64,000 nucleotides of DNA from Neopestalotiopsis rosae (taxonomy: Eukaryota; Ascomycota; Sordariomycetes; Amphisphaeriales; Sporocadaceae): contig JALGAS010000005.1 in the NCBI GenBank assembly GCA_023078685.1, positions 186,001 through 250,000 of the forward strand, written 5' to 3'. Numbering within the stretch: position 1 is the first letter of the stretch; the number at the start of each line of letters is the position of its first letter. Below the pieces are notes generated by a model. The model was not told where the DNA came from and searched no databases. It saw only the letters and a list, made by a program, of their open reading frames with translations. A program made the position numbers and the translations under genes. This document shows, piece after piece, positions 47,147-57,408 of this stretch.

Positions 47147-48150
47147 ATGCCTCCGTCAAAGGCCAACAGGTCCTCGCGAGCATCGGGGGACACTTCTCCA
47201 ACCTTTATTCAAGTCAGGGGTCCGAGTGACTCGTCGTGGCGCAAGACAGTTCGCTCTCAAGCGGCGTCGGCTCGTCATTCGGCTGCTCGCCGGAGGCGTC
47301 TCCTTGACCATCAGCAGCAGCAGCAGCAGCAGCAGCAGGCGACCACAGCGCGCAAGTTTGCGGCGAATGAGGTGGCTTGTATACTGCAGAACCCTGAGAG
47401 CTTGTGCGGCATCCGGGGTGTGGATCCGTTTGATAGTCTCGGCAGGTCTACGACGCGCACCGAGTGCTTTCTCATGAATCATTGTATGACACATATCGTT
47501 TTGTCTGAAAGCAGGCAATGTATACATGGCTAATTCAGGAATGCCCAGTTATACAACATCTTGCAGCACACGCCACAATTCTCATCGAGGCAGATGCCGA
47601 GACCCTAAATCATACGGGGATGAGGATAGGCTGGGTGCAGCTCTCTATCACTGACGGAGAACTACTAAATTCACTCTTTCTCTCCACGTGTCGAAATCTA
47701 CTTGAACTTGGTGTCACCGGCGACTACTATGAGCGAGCATTGACCTATAGGGCTAGATGTATGCGTACGGTGAATGAAGCTCTATCTAATGGAAAGTCAA
47801 ATCCGGGCACCAGTACTATTCTCATCGTGATAGCCTTGGCTCTTGACGCTGTAGGGACCATACAACTAGTTTTAAAGTATATATGCTGACTTCATTTGCA
47901 GATGAAATTTGGAGACTATTCTGCGGCCCAACGACACTGCGATGCGGTGAATCTCATGGCCCAGATGCAGTCGAATTCCCAGATGTTGGTGGCAAGGGAG
48001 CCATCAAATCCTCTTGGGCCATGGGCCAAATCAGTTACAAAGCGCATACTTGCCTGGAAGGGTAATCGGCATCCGTGTTCATCGAAGCTGCTGATGTCCT
48101 CTTATTCCGCCGGTGAGCAGTCTCGAAGAATATCCGAAACAGACATGTGA
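47147..48150 (+). CDS. Fungal transcription-factor-like protein with polyQ tract, no zinc cluster
   Basis: Three exons, 47147-47483, 47549-47850 and 47902-48150, giving 295 residues. The N terminus is basic and S/R-rich (MPPSKANRSSRASGDTSP, SARHSAARRRRLLDH) followed by nine glutamines from a pure CAG tract. After TTRTECFLMNHFIQHL (made by the first join) the protein is helical, with LLNSLFLSTCRNLLELGVTG, DYYERALTYRARCMRTVNEAL and, after the second join, DYSAAQRHCDAVNLM. This follows the helical repeat layout of the fungal-specific transcription-factor region found in proteins often annotated as tachykinin-family or C6 factors. No Cys6 zinc cluster is present, and the C terminus ends sooner than is usual for that group, so it may be truncated or have missed 3' exons. 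Confidence 0.6.
47312..47338 (+). repeat. CAG trinucleotide tract (polyQ)
   Basis: Nine perfect CAG codons within the transcription-factor-like gene. A pure repeat, so its length may vary between strains. Confidence 0.95.
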
Positions 48151-49382
48151 TGCAAAGAGTCGCTGGCACTGATCTTGTAATTGCGTCAAACTGGGATTGC
48201 GCTGGTCGACTCGAGGCAGGACTCAATTGTAGAAATACGCTCGAAAATATACATATGGAAGGCATTATCTCAAATCTGGCGGTACCTCCAATGCCCAACT
48301 CTATTATATACATGTCAGCGAGAAATCCTTTTCGCGCCTATCAAAACTGTCAGCCTCATGTGTGCACCAAGCCCAGCACATGATCTCAGCACACGCACAC
48401 GGCTTGGACTTCCGGTATACCACCAAGCGAGATTTGACAATTCCAACAACAAATTGCTCGCCTGTCTTGTCTCGGAGCTGGTCTCTCCAATTAAGCATCA
48501 TGTTTTGATCGAGTGTGACAAGTCCTCGAGCTACGCCGGAGTGCTTCCGGAGGGGAACCCACCAAAATGGCAAATCTGTATTGATGAGATGGTTAGCAAA
48601 TCAGTACCGACGGTTTACAGTAATGGCAACCAAAGGCAGCAAGCGAAGGATTAGTTTTCTTCTCCAAAACAACATACATCACATCAAATCAAATTCCATC
48701 AAGAAACCCTGATCTCGTGTCCTGGATAACGTGATTCAGGGCGGGAGAGGACAGCGACACCATTCTAGCTAGAGACTCTGTGTACGGGCATGCGACTTGA
48801 AGTTGAGTTGGACCCGGACTACAAGGTTGAAGACACCTACTGGATACACATCAGATGATCACACTATTTTGTATACTATGTACGGTTTTTTTCGAAAGTT
48901 TCATGCACGCAGGTCTTTTACCAAAAATGGTTGATCAAAAAGAAATACTCGCAGCGGGGAAACAAGAAGAAACATGACCCTCAGGAGCAAGGCGAGTTTC
49001 CGTGAGGAGCCAATGGCGGGCGAGGTGCCAAGACACAAGCCGCTGATCGGAGTTCAATCTAGGTATGTGGTGCTGTCGCCATCTCCAAATCATTGTTACA
49101 TTGTCCTCTGTAAATGGTATGCACATGCATGTCAGCGTGCTATCCCATGTGCCTCCAGTTTCGCTGCTACTGTTACCCGTTACTTGTGAGTCTGCGTATT
49201 TGGAGCATTTCTTTATAAGGCTGCAAAACCCTCTACTGTCTGCGGTCCTTGCTATTTTCCAGGCCAATCATTCGAAGACCAACCATGACCGCTGGACCTC
49301 CCAGCGCGACGGAGACTGACCACTCAGAATATTGAATGTGACCAAACTACACGGTACAGCGAGACGAGACTTTCTAGCTAAC
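48151..49382. other. Intergenic region, nothing recognised
   Basis: About 1.2 kb between two plus-strand genes. Possible further 3' exons of the preceding gene were looked for and not found; a 157-codon frame at 48181-48654 has no motif. Confidence 0.4.
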
Positions 49383-51227
49383 ATGGCTCGTCTGAGTATT
49401 TTCCTCTTTCCAATATATACCTATATGGTTGTTGGGTTCTGCCTCGATCACGAAAAACGCATTGCAGCCCTCAATGCCTCGGTCAATGGCATGTTGAAGA
49501 CAGCTCGGCCCATTGCGGCGCCTTGCTTCTCATCATTCGAGGGTAGTTCCCAACCTGTCGACGAAGAAGCATGTCTTGCCGTTCGAGAGAATTATACAAC
49601 CAATGCATTCCGGGCGCAACAGGCTGTGGCTTTTATGAATAATCAAAACGAAATGTGCCTCTCTGACCCAGCGGACCAATGCATACTCGACAATACCGTG
49701 ACGCCGGCCGGCCTCGCGCCAAACAATGCTACCTGCAGACGTGGTAACGTGCCAGATTATTATGTCGAGGTGACTAGCGCGCAGGATATCATCAGCGCCT
49801 TGAGCTTCTCCAATGCTTACGGGTTCCCGTTGAGTATAAAGAATAGTGGCCATGACTACATGACGCGTTCTGGTGCCAAAGCCGTCGAGGGCTTGTCCTC
49901 CATCGAGCTCTGGGTCCACAGCCTCAAGGGCCTCGAGTACCACGATGATTACGTGCCCGAGGGCTGCGTCGACGGCGAAGGCATCGGCCGCGCCATCACC
50001 GTCGCTGCAGGCGAGAGCACAGGCGCCGCGTACGAATTCGCCAATGCGCACAACGCCACGATTCTCGGAGGTTACTCGCCTACCATTGCCCTGTCGGGGG
50101 GCTGGGTCCAGGGAGGCGGTCATAGTCCGCTCTCGCCCGTGTACGGGCTGGGAGTCGACCGCGTGGTCGAGTTCAGGCTCGTGACGCCCGACGGCGTCGC
50201 GCGTGTGGCCAACGCGTGCCGGAATCCGGATCTCTTCCGCGCCCTCCGCGGCGGCGGCGGCGGGACTTTTGGCGTCGTCCTCGAGGCCACGCACCGGGTC
50301 GAGCCCAGGCTGCCCATCGCCGTGGCGTCCGTCACGATACCGAGCAACAGCACCGACGACACCGTCCTCGAGTGGATCAAGCTCGAGGCGTCCGAGTCGT
50401 ATGCCTGGGGGCGCCAGGGTTGGGGAGGACACGTTGCGGGCCTGTACGTCAAGCACTTTAACCCGGTGCCGCGATATGCCAATCTCAGCGACGGCGGCGC
50501 CGCGGCGCAGGCGACCATGCAGCGACTTACCGACTTTGCCCTTGCGCACGGCGGGACGAGCATTGTTGAAGTGGTGCCAGATTGGTTGACGGCGTGGAAC
50601 ACATACGTGGTTCCGGGAGCGCTCAACAGCGCGGGTCAGGCTCGGTTCATCACCAGCCGTCTTATTCCGACCGAGGCCTTGTCCACGGATGCCGGAGTAC
50701 AGGACCTTCTCGGCTTGATCGACTATGCGTTCACTCTAGGCGCTCAGCCCAGAAACTTCTACGTGCCCGTCTCCACGCCGTTTGTGGCAGAAGACGCGCC
50801 TGTAGAGCGTACCGCGTCGTCAGGCGTCTACGACGTCGGGACGTCTGTGACACCGGCGTGGTATTCCTCCATCTGGAGCCTGTCGTCGGGTTGGAGTCTA
50901 AGCTGGAACTCGACAGCCGCCCAAAGGCTCGAGTCATTTGTGAATCTCACAAAAATTACCAACAGAGCCGAAGAGCTTTACCCAGACAGCGGTACATACC
51001 TCAATGAGGCCAACCCATTCACGTCGGACTGGAAGACAGCATGGTGGGGAGGCAACTACCAGTTTCTGCTCGAGGTCAAGAACCGATATGATCCAAACAA
51101 TACATTAAAGTGCTGGAAATGTGTGGGCTGGGACGAACAGCCCGTCACGTCGACGCCGCCAGGTTATGATTTCAAATGCCTTAGCGGTTTGCAGGACCAG
51201 ATTGATCAGACTCTTTTGGGAGACTAG
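49383..51227 (+). CDS. Secreted FAD-linked oxidase (berberine-bridge/VAO type)
   Basis: Intronless, 614 residues from ATG 49383 (MARLSIFLFPIYTYMVVGFC, a signal peptide); the longer frame starts with TTG at 49332. The FAD-binding PCMH domain is clear: VPDYYVEVTSAQDIISALSF, the flavin-linking NSGHDY with His157, ITVAAGESTGAAYEFA, GGWVQGGGHSPLSPVYGLGV, FRALRGGGGGTFGVVLEATH. The C-terminal berberine-bridge segment WWGGNYQFLLEVKNRYDP precedes a Cys-containing tail NTLKCWKCVGWD. Bicovalent BBE enzymes have a Cys where this protein has His247 (GGGHSP), so FAD is probably attached only through His157, as in fungal isoamyl-alcohol-oxidase-like members. It should oxidise an alcohol, sugar or other small molecule with O2 outside the cell. 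Several N-glycosylation sequons (NxT/S) are present. The middle (about 49.87-50.9 kb) is notably GC-rich. Confidence 0.88.
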   Translation: MARLSIFLFPIYTYMVVGFCLDHEKRIAALNASVNGMLKTARPIAAPCFSSFEGSSQPVDEEACLAVRENYTTNAFRAQQAVAFMNNQNEMCLSDPADQCILDNTVTPAGLAPNNATCRRGNVPDYYVEVTSAQDIISALSFSNAYGFPLSIKNSGHDYMTRSGAKAVEGLSSIELWVHSLKGLEYHDDYVPEGCVDGEGIGRAITVAAGESTGAAYEFANAHNATILGGYSPTIALSGGWVQGGGHSPLSPVYGLGVDRVVEFRLVTPDGVARVANACRNPDLFRALRGGGGGTFGVVLEATHRVEPRLPIAVASVTIPSNSTDDTVLEWIKLEASESYAWGRQGWGGHVAGLYVKHFNPVPRYANLSDGGAAAQATMQRLTDFALAHGGTSIVEVVPDWLTAWNTYVVPGALNSAGQARFITSRLIPTEALSTDAGVQDLLGLIDYAFTLGAQPRNFYVPVSTPFVAEDAPVERTASSGVYDVGTSVTPAWYSSIWSLSSGWSLSWNSTAAQRLESFVNLTKITNRAEELYPDSGTYLNEANPFTSDWKTAWWGGNYQFLLEVKNRYDPNNTLKCWKCVGWDEQPVTSTPPGYDFKCLSGLQDQIDQTLLGD

Positions 51228-51531
51228 AGCTATTCGATTGTTACTTTTATTTCAGCGGGAATTAAGACTTAGGATAACAGGCCATACTGAAATCAAAATC
51301 TTGTGAGAGGCAGTGAAATTAGTCAATTGATGTTTTTGGCGTCCACGACCCATATATATCCCTTGCCGAGATACGTAAGAAGTGTGTCGCATCGATAGTA
51401 GTACATAATGTTGATGGTGTAGTATTCTGAGAAAGAAAATGCAAATGGGAAAATGATTTCGCTTGCCCAAGGACCCAACAATGCTCCGATATCCTGTATG
51501 CTGATAGAATGTAGGAAAAGTTGGTTGAGAT
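51228..51531. other. Convergent 3' region
   Basis: 304 nt between convergent stops; 3' UTR/terminator sequence presumed. Confidence 0.5.
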
Positions 51532-53256
51532 CTACATGAAACTGTTCTTGACGGTGACGATCGTGGTGTAGATCATGCAGACCACGCCAACGATCATCAA
51601 GACGATATCTCCGATCTTTTCGTACCTGGAAGTAGCCACTCCTCTATAATGCAAGTATGGGGGGTAAATGTAAACGAGCGGCACACAAGCAAAAGAACCA
51701 ATCAATGCGACAAAACGGTCGAGGTTTCCAGCGCCGAGAATAGAGACACCGCCGCAAATGAGCACCATCATCGTCCTGAAAAAGTTCTTGGTCCACTTGG
51801 TCCGCAGACTCTTTTTACCGGAATGACGACCAAACAACCCACCCTCGACGATACGCAGGGCTGGGAAGAGCTGGACTGGGTTGCCGACAAGAATAGCAAG
51901 CGAATACAAGAATTGCATGGCCTGAACGAATCGACTATCTCGAGGGTAGTTGTTGATGATCTCGATGTATGTGTCGTTGCCGAAAGTCGCATAGCACAGT
52001 GCGCCGACTGATGTGTACACAATAGTAATAATGACCATGATGACACCAAGGAGGGGCTCAAACTTCTCCGGTTCGGCCATTGAGGACTGAATAGGGAGGA
52101 TCAGACCAATGCCCTCAAAGGTAAAGATTGCAGACCCAATCATCATGGTGTAGCTGTCGGGGTTGAACATGACGACGGTCTTGTGCATGCCTTCGGTGGC
52201 CAGGGCACCGATATCATAGTAATAGATGTAAGTAACACCCATCATGATACACACGTCAGCAAGCAGCGCAGCCGGACCAAGCTTTGAAATGTTTCGTATC
52301 CAGGACAGCGGAATCAGGACTGCGAGTTGTATCAGAATGATGCTGACAGACGAAACGCGGCTGGTGCCTTTGGTCACAGCTGCCAGGAAAGCCTCGATAT
52401 TCTCGGCAACAAAGACAATTCCTGCACACACAAATCCGAGCTGGGAGAAAGTAACCGAGCCCATGATAAGATTGCGGAGCTTCCTTCCGGCAATAGCCTC
52501 GCCGATCTCACCATAACCGCCCGCATGGTGCTGCTTGCACTGCAGAAGCAGGTGAAAGGAGATCATGGTTACAGCCGAGACCAAAACCATGGTGATGGAA
52601 GAAAAGGCCAGACCGCCGTTGCTAAAGGCCTTGGGCAAGAACATGATTCCGGTGCCAATGAAAGCCTTTAGTAGAGTGAAGAAAGTCTTGGTCGTTCCTG
52701 CGGTAGCCACCTTGATCGTGCGAGTCGACCTACGACGTGAGAGCAGCGGCCGCTGTTCCGCGGGCTCTGGGGCACTCTCCTCATCCTCTTCATCAGACAT
52801 AATGGCTTCATCGTCGGAATCGGCAAGATCCTCTCCGGCAAAGGAGCCATATAGGTCCAAAAACTCGACAAAGTTTCGAGTCACCGGAAGTCTGGCAGCC
52901 AAAAACTCCTGGTGTTGCTGTTGGTGTTGAATAAAAGCTCGTCGGAAGCCGCCAGGGGCGAGCTGATTGCTAGGAGCAAGACCCTCTTCATCATCCTCCG
53001 ATCGTAATTGTCCAGGGTGGTGAAAAGTGTTGGACCTTTGGTGCATCCTGGCATGCTTGTGCCGTTCCTGGATCTTAAACAAGTCACGATGGATGTCACC
53101 TCCTGGCAGTTTAAGTGATGAAATCTCGGGAGATTCTGTAGGACCTGGATCCGACGTAGGAGCAGATGAGCCGTCAAAAGTGGCACCGTAGCCCGAAGGC
53201 AGATGGCCAGAGACGACGCGAGCCTCTCTTTCCGAGGGCGGAGGCGTGCCAGACAT
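51532..53256 (-). CDS. Vacuolar-type amino-acid transporter (AAAP/AVT family)
   Basis: Intronless 574-residue protein from ATG 53256. The first about 185 residues are hydrophilic and disordered, including the acidic patch DLADSDDEAIMSDEEDEE and a basic RRRSTRTIK just before the membrane domain. Then about eleven membrane segments follow, opening with TFFTLLKAFIGTGIMFLPKAF, the signature first helix of the AAAP family; AIFTFEGIGLILPIQSSM and GALCYATFGNDTYIEIINNYP are also typical. The long N terminus and SRRRSTR region match fungal vacuolar exporters of the AVT3/AVT4 type, which move neutral or basic amino acids from vacuole to cytosol; the assignment to AVT3 versus AVT4 is not possible by eye. 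Acidic/basic N-terminal patches could be sorting or phosphorylation regions. Confidence 0.88.
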   Translation of the reverse strand: MSGTPPPSEREARVVSGHLPSGYGATFDGSSAPTSDPGPTESPEISSLKLPGGDIHRDLFKIQERHKHARMHQRSNTFHHPGQLRSEDDEEGLAPSNQLAPGGFRRAFIQHQQQHQEFLAARLPVTRNFVEFLDLYGSFAGEDLADSDDEAIMSDEEDEESAPEPAEQRPLLSRRRSTRTIKVATAGTTKTFFTLLKAFIGTGIMFLPKAFSNGGLAFSSITMVLVSAVTMISFHLLLQCKQHHAGGYGEIGEAIAGRKLRNLIMGSVTFSQLGFVCAGIVFVAENIEAFLAAVTKGTSRVSSVSIILIQLAVLIPLSWIRNISKLGPAALLADVCIMMGVTYIYYYDIGALATEGMHKTVVMFNPDSYTMMIGSAIFTFEGIGLILPIQSSMAEPEKFEPLLGVIMVIITIVYTSVGALCYATFGNDTYIEIINNYPRDSRFVQAMQFLYSLAILVGNPVQLFPALRIVEGGLFGRHSGKKSLRTKWTKNFFRTMMVLICGGVSILGAGNLDRFVALIGSFACVPLVYIYPPYLHYRGVATSRYEKIGDIVLMIVGVVCMIYTTIVTVKNSFM

Positions 53257-54553
53257 GGTGTTGCGGTGTAAAAGGAGTACGGAGAGGTCCCGGGCGACGC
53301 CTCAATGGCTTGTTTTGAGGGTTATTGTGATGAGACGGAAAGAGACGCGTTCTTGGACTCCTTTAGCCAAAGGAAAGGAATACAGTAAACAAGACGAGGC
53401 CTTCCAAGTTCACAGCCAAGGTAATGATAAGGTAGGCATAAAGTGAGTGGGCTACTCTAGGTAATGTAGTGTAGATCTAAAAGTCTGGAGTTTGAGTCCA
53501 GTTGGAGTTTTTACGGGGTCAATGCCAGTTTAGTTAAACAGGAACACAAGAATTTTTTCCATCGTGAGTGATGCAATGGCTGGCCTCACCTCTAGTGTCG
53601 TTCGTGTACGTACTAAATTTTGAGCCCGCGGGGTACCCATTGACCGGCAGCTCGGGCGTGGGGCAACCGCCAAACGCCGACATCTCCTGTACAGTAGACC
53701 CGCGAATCCAGACCTGGCAGTCAGACAGTTCAGGACCCAGGTGAGTTGATTGGCACTTCTCAGCAGGTTTGTCCCGTTCCTGCTTGCATGCTGTCCAATA
53801 ATGACAGTGGGCTCATCATGCCACCGCATCCGCCAGCACCGCTAGAAGCCTCTAAGGGTCACGGAAGGGGTCAGCTGCTTCGGGGCTAGACTGCCCTTGG
53901 AAAGGCCTGGAGACTTAGCTGGTTTTGCGGGGTTAGCCGACCTTGCAGGCGGCAGGGGAAAAGTGACTTTGGTTTTACCGACGTTTTTGTTATGACAGAG
54001 CCATATGAGCCGCGCCCTTTGACGAGCGGGCACGTGGTCTCTGTGTTATGCTTCATAGGGTCCAATCTTACTTTTGATGACATAGTTCAAGCCAGTCGAC
54101 TATAGCACCTATTTGGGAGGAGTAAGATGCTCTGCGGGAAAAAGCGGCGTGGGCCTGCCACCGTCACTAGTAGCGTGTCCAGGTCATAGGTGCTTAAGCA
54201 AGGTACCAAGCACGTAGTCTTGCCGCTTGCTAATTCCACCGTTACACCTGGTGACAATTACCTGGATATTGTTCCGTCAGTGTCGGACTTGAATATTTAC
54301 TCTTCGAGGTGGACGCACTGCTGCTGCGTATACAGTGTGCGTATTGTACTCGCCCGTCATATTTTTCGGCTAGCATTCGATTTACTATAATATTCAGATT
54401 GATACTGATTGATGCTTGTAACAGCAACGGAGCAATTCTGCAAGTTGTCCGTTGGCAAAAGCACGCCTCCACAGCCATGATATGCAATCATGCAGGTTCG
54501 GAGAGGGGAGCAGAGCCTCGTCTCACTAATATTTCTTTGGTACAACACAACCG
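53257..54553. other. Divergent intergenic region
   Basis: About 1.3 kb between divergent genes. Only short frames; no repeat, tRNA or mobile element recognised. Confidence 0.5.
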
Positions 54554-55144
54554 ATGTCTTCGACTTCCTTCAGCTGCATGAAATCTATTCTTCCTAAAAT
54601 CATCTTGCGTTGTACAAATTTCAGCGTCTCACCTTCATCAGTCATGTCACAAGGGCATTCAACTCGGAGAGGGGCGCAGGTGATAAAGGCACCTTCCGAC
54701 GAGACCGCACATTGGGAGAGAACTGTATTCCTCGCGGGCACAACAACAGGACCGCCCGACTGGCGAAAGCGAGTTTGTGATCAAATGGCAAACCTGCCCA
54801 TCACAATTTTCGATCCCCTTCGTCCCGACTGGGGGGACGACAACTGGACGGACGACGTCTTCCGACACCAGGTCAATTGGGAGCTATCGAAACAGGAGGA
54901 AGCGCGCGTTGTTGCTGTTTATTTCGGTGCCAATACCGACGCTCCCATCTCCCTCATGGAATTAGGGCTTTGTGCAAAGGATAAAAAGGCAGTAGTGTTT
55001 GTGGAAGATGGCTATCCCAAGAAGGACAATGTTCAGGTTGTCTGCAAGAGATATGATATTGAAGTGCACACTAATATGGAAGAGTTTGTTCAAAGCCTCA
55101 AGGCGAAGCTTGGAAAGTCGGTCGGGTGGGATGCCTCATCTTAG
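54554..55144 (+). CDS. Nucleoside 2-deoxyribosyltransferase-like protein
   Basis: Intronless frame of 196 residues from ATG 54554; ATG 54644 (MSQGHSTRRGAQVIKAP) would give 166 residues and may be the true start, since the first 30 residues add nothing recognisable. The domain starts TVFLAGTTTGPPDWRKRVCDQM (nucleotide-binding GxxxG-like turn after a beta strand), continues with FDPLRPDWGDDNWTDDVFRHQVNWEL, and reaches AVYFGANTDAPISLMELGL, where the Glu after SLM corresponds to the catalytic Glu of deoxyribosyltransferases. Relatives transfer deoxyribose between bases or hydrolyse nucleotides; fungal members are little studied. Cytosolic. It ends 150 nt before the stop of the convergent NIF3-like gene. 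Confidence 0.75.
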   Translation: MSSTSFSCMKSILPKIILRCTNFSVSPSSVMSQGHSTRRGAQVIKAPSDETAHWERTVFLAGTTTGPPDWRKRVCDQMANLPITIFDPLRPDWGDDNWTDDVFRHQVNWELSKQEEARVVAVYFGANTDAPISLMELGLCAKDKKAVVFVEDGYPKKDNVQVVCKRYDIEVHTNMEEFVQSLKAKLGKSVGWDASS

Positions 55145-55293
55145 AAAATGAAGGCGGCAAGTGAGGTTAGGTCTCAAAGGCGTTTCGGAACGGATGACGA
55201 ACGAATCAAGGTTCAGTCATATATTGGCTCATGAGAAGTTGCAGGCTATCCAATCTTGAGATGATATGCAGAGAATTGTCTTCACACTTCACA

Positions 55294-56199
55294 CTATCCA
55301 GGAGTCGTGCCTACATCTATGGCACCAGCGATGTTATCTGGCTTGGATTTGTCTGCACTCAAAGACTCGTCCTCGAGAACTATGTGCACAGCCAGTCTCG
55401 GCCATAATTCCCGCAACAAATGGGCCAGATAGCGGATCCCCCATTCCTCGGCCGGGCGGTGCCCTACACAGATGACCGGCGTGTTTGCAACCTTTGCCGC
55501 TTCGAGACCGAGGTCCCGGGGCTGCCCGGTGAGATATAGCAGACCCGACGCATCACCGGCTTGCGCCAGGCCATACTCCTCAGCTCCAGCTACTACGCGG
55601 GCCACCTCGTCCGGACCAAATGCGTTCATGATAGCCACTGCACGCACTTCTTCTATAGGCGATCTGCTACCTGGGTAAAGCTCTGCCATGCCGACTTCAG
55701 CCTCAATCATGCTTGCCAGCGCCTCGAGCGGCCGGGCAACTCCCAGCGGACCGACAATGCCAATGCGCCGATCTGGATCTCCCTTGTAGCCCTGTATACA
55801 GAATGACTGGTCGACTTGAACACCTAGCCGTGTCGCGAGTGCCGTGTTATAACCAGTAGTCAGCAGTTCGTCGAAGCGCTTGTGGTTTGCCAGAACAAGT
55901 GAGCCCCTGGGCAGCGAGCGTCGGTCCAGCTGAAATGGTCGGTGGAGGAAGCATACTGCCTTTTGTCGACCTCTGGCCAGGTGGCTCAGCTTGTCGTACA
56001 CGCCTGGAGTCGGCGTGATGCTGAGGACAATGTCACGCACAAACACTGTGGCGGGATCGTAATGGGGCCATCGTGGCACGTGGTACTGCAGTGGAATGTC
56101 CTGAGGGTGGCTAGGTATCGTGTTGTTGAAGAAGTCAATGAGCTGTGCATGAGTCGGAGAGCGCCCAGTAGCGACCTTTGCAGAAGGCATTATGGTCAT
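55294..56199 (-). CDS. NIF3-like protein (dinuclear-metal fold, divergent ligands)
   Basis: Intronless 301-residue frame from ATG 56199 (ATG 56190 is a near alternative). The arrangement fits the NIF3/NGG1-interacting-factor family: an N-terminal THAQLIDFFNNTI helix, DIVLSITPTPGVYDKLSHL, a metal-site-like strand AVCFLHRPFQLD (His86) and, near the C terminus, VICVGHRPAEEWGIRYLAHLL (His247, Glu250/Glu251). NIF3 proteins assemble as hexamers and bind two metals; their molecular role is poorly known. Here the first site reads LHRP where the family usually has HHP, so metal binding may be altered. No targeting signal. The assignment rests on these two segments and overall order, so I rate it moderate. 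Confidence 0.55.
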   Translation of the reverse strand: MTIMPSAKVATGRSPTHAQLIDFFNNTIPSHPQDIPLQYHVPRWPHYDPATVFVRDIVLSITPTPGVYDKLSHLARGRQKAVCFLHRPFQLDRRSLPRGSLVLANHKRFDELLTTGYNTALATRLGVQVDQSFCIQGYKGDPDRRIGIVGPLGVARPLEALASMIEAEVGMAELYPGSRSPIEEVRAVAIMNAFGPDEVARVVAGAEEYGLAQAGDASGLLYLTGQPRDLGLEAAKVANTPVICVGHRPAEEWGIRYLAHLLRELWPRLAVHIVLEDESLSADKSKPDNIAGAIDVGTTPG

Positions 56200-56858
56200 G
56201 GTTACAAAAGTCTTCTCTCATCTTGCCAGTCCGGGAAGCCCATCTGCCTTACCTAGATTCTTCTAGATCGGCGTATTGCTGGTGTAGTTTTCGTGCAAGT
56301 CAATTACGTCAATCAATGGGACAGTGCCTTCGTAGCTCGGCTGAGACATTCAACGGGTCCATGATCATGATTTCGACTCACATGGAGCTGGACAAGGACC
56401 CTGTGACTGTGTGTCATACAGATACCAATGTGATATTTGAGGTTATATCCTAGTGACATTGCAACTGAGGATTTGCATGTTCTCCAAATATCAATTTGCG
56501 TGCAACAGAAGCACTAAACGCTAATCCAAGCCGGCAATTTAAGCGTGTTAATCGAGAGCTTCTTCCTTAGCAACTGCATTTGAATTTCGCAGTAGGAAAG
56601 GACAAACAATTCACCCTGTGAACATTTCCATGGCTGTAAGCCTGGCTGAATAATTCATTTATATTTGTTTTTCCTTTGTTTATTTACTGAGGCCAATACC
56701 ATTAAAGCTTGTGCATTATGCGTTTAGTAATAGCGTGGTCGCGTGCCAGAGATACTGGCTCAACAGGAGCTATTATACAGCTGCAAACGCAAATCCGTCT
56801 CTTCCTCCTTCATCAAGGGTGGCGCAAGACTGGAGTGCCAAGTAGGTATAAATCCCAT
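56200..56858. other. Intergenic region, nothing recognised
   Basis: 659 nt between two minus-strand genes; promoter of the NIF3-like gene and 3' UTR of the RPEL gene presumed. Confidence 0.5.
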
Positions 56859-57408
56859 CTATGCACCGCCCTCGCGCTTGGCGTATTCGTCCTCGATTGC
56901 CTCTGCGTACTTCTCCTCGGGCGATCTGGGGTCGTCCTTCAGGACACCATCCTTGATCAGCTGCTCCGGGTCGGGACGGTGCGAGATCTTGTCGTTGAGG
57001 GTATCTGCACGCATGTGCTTCTCAAGCTATTTCGTGATTGTCAATTTGATGCTCTGACTTATGTCACGTAGCGACTGGCTGTCGTTCTCACCTCCTTCTG
57101 CTTCTCTTGGAGTCCTGGCGCGGCGGTCGAGTCGGGGAGGATGTTCTCTAGAATGACGTCACATTAGCAGCTGTCCAAGTCAAGAGTCGGCACCCATGTG
57201 AGAAAGCTCCCGAGTCGCCTGTTGTTGGCATGGGGGGACCGGATGCGGAAGGCGAGAGGTACAGGTAGAATAACATACTGGCAACGAGCTCTGATCGCTC
57301 CGGTCGGTGCTGAAGGTGCTGCTCCAGCGAGACCGAGTTCTTGCGGCCAGAGATAGGGGTCTCGTCGACCTTTGGGATCTCTTGCTGGGTGCTGCTGTCG
57401 TCGGCCAT
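56859..57408 (-). CDS. Small RPEL-repeat protein
   Basis: Three exons, 57408-57279, 57147-57092 and 57026-56859 (introns 131 and 65 nt), giving 117 residues. Two RPEL motifs (RPxxxELxxxxIL pattern) are seen: SLEQHLQHRPERSELVAKNI and, after a helical linker QEKQKELEKHMRADTLNDKI, SHRPDPEQLIKDGVLKDD. The first motif is completed only by the exon 1-2 join. RPEL motifs in animals bind monomeric actin (MRTF, Phactr); the function of small fungal RPEL proteins is less clear. The rest is charged and disordered, ending KYAEAIEDEYAKREGGA. No membrane or enzyme features. Confidence 0.82.

Noticed and set aside
49533..50549. 338-codon open frame on the minus strand
   Set aside because: Antisense of the GC-rich middle of the FAD oxidase; composition is R/G/A/V-rich and motif-less.
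53460..53515. tRNA-like stretch with TTTGAGTCCAG
   Set aside because: No cloverleaf could be built; the T-arm consensus is absent.
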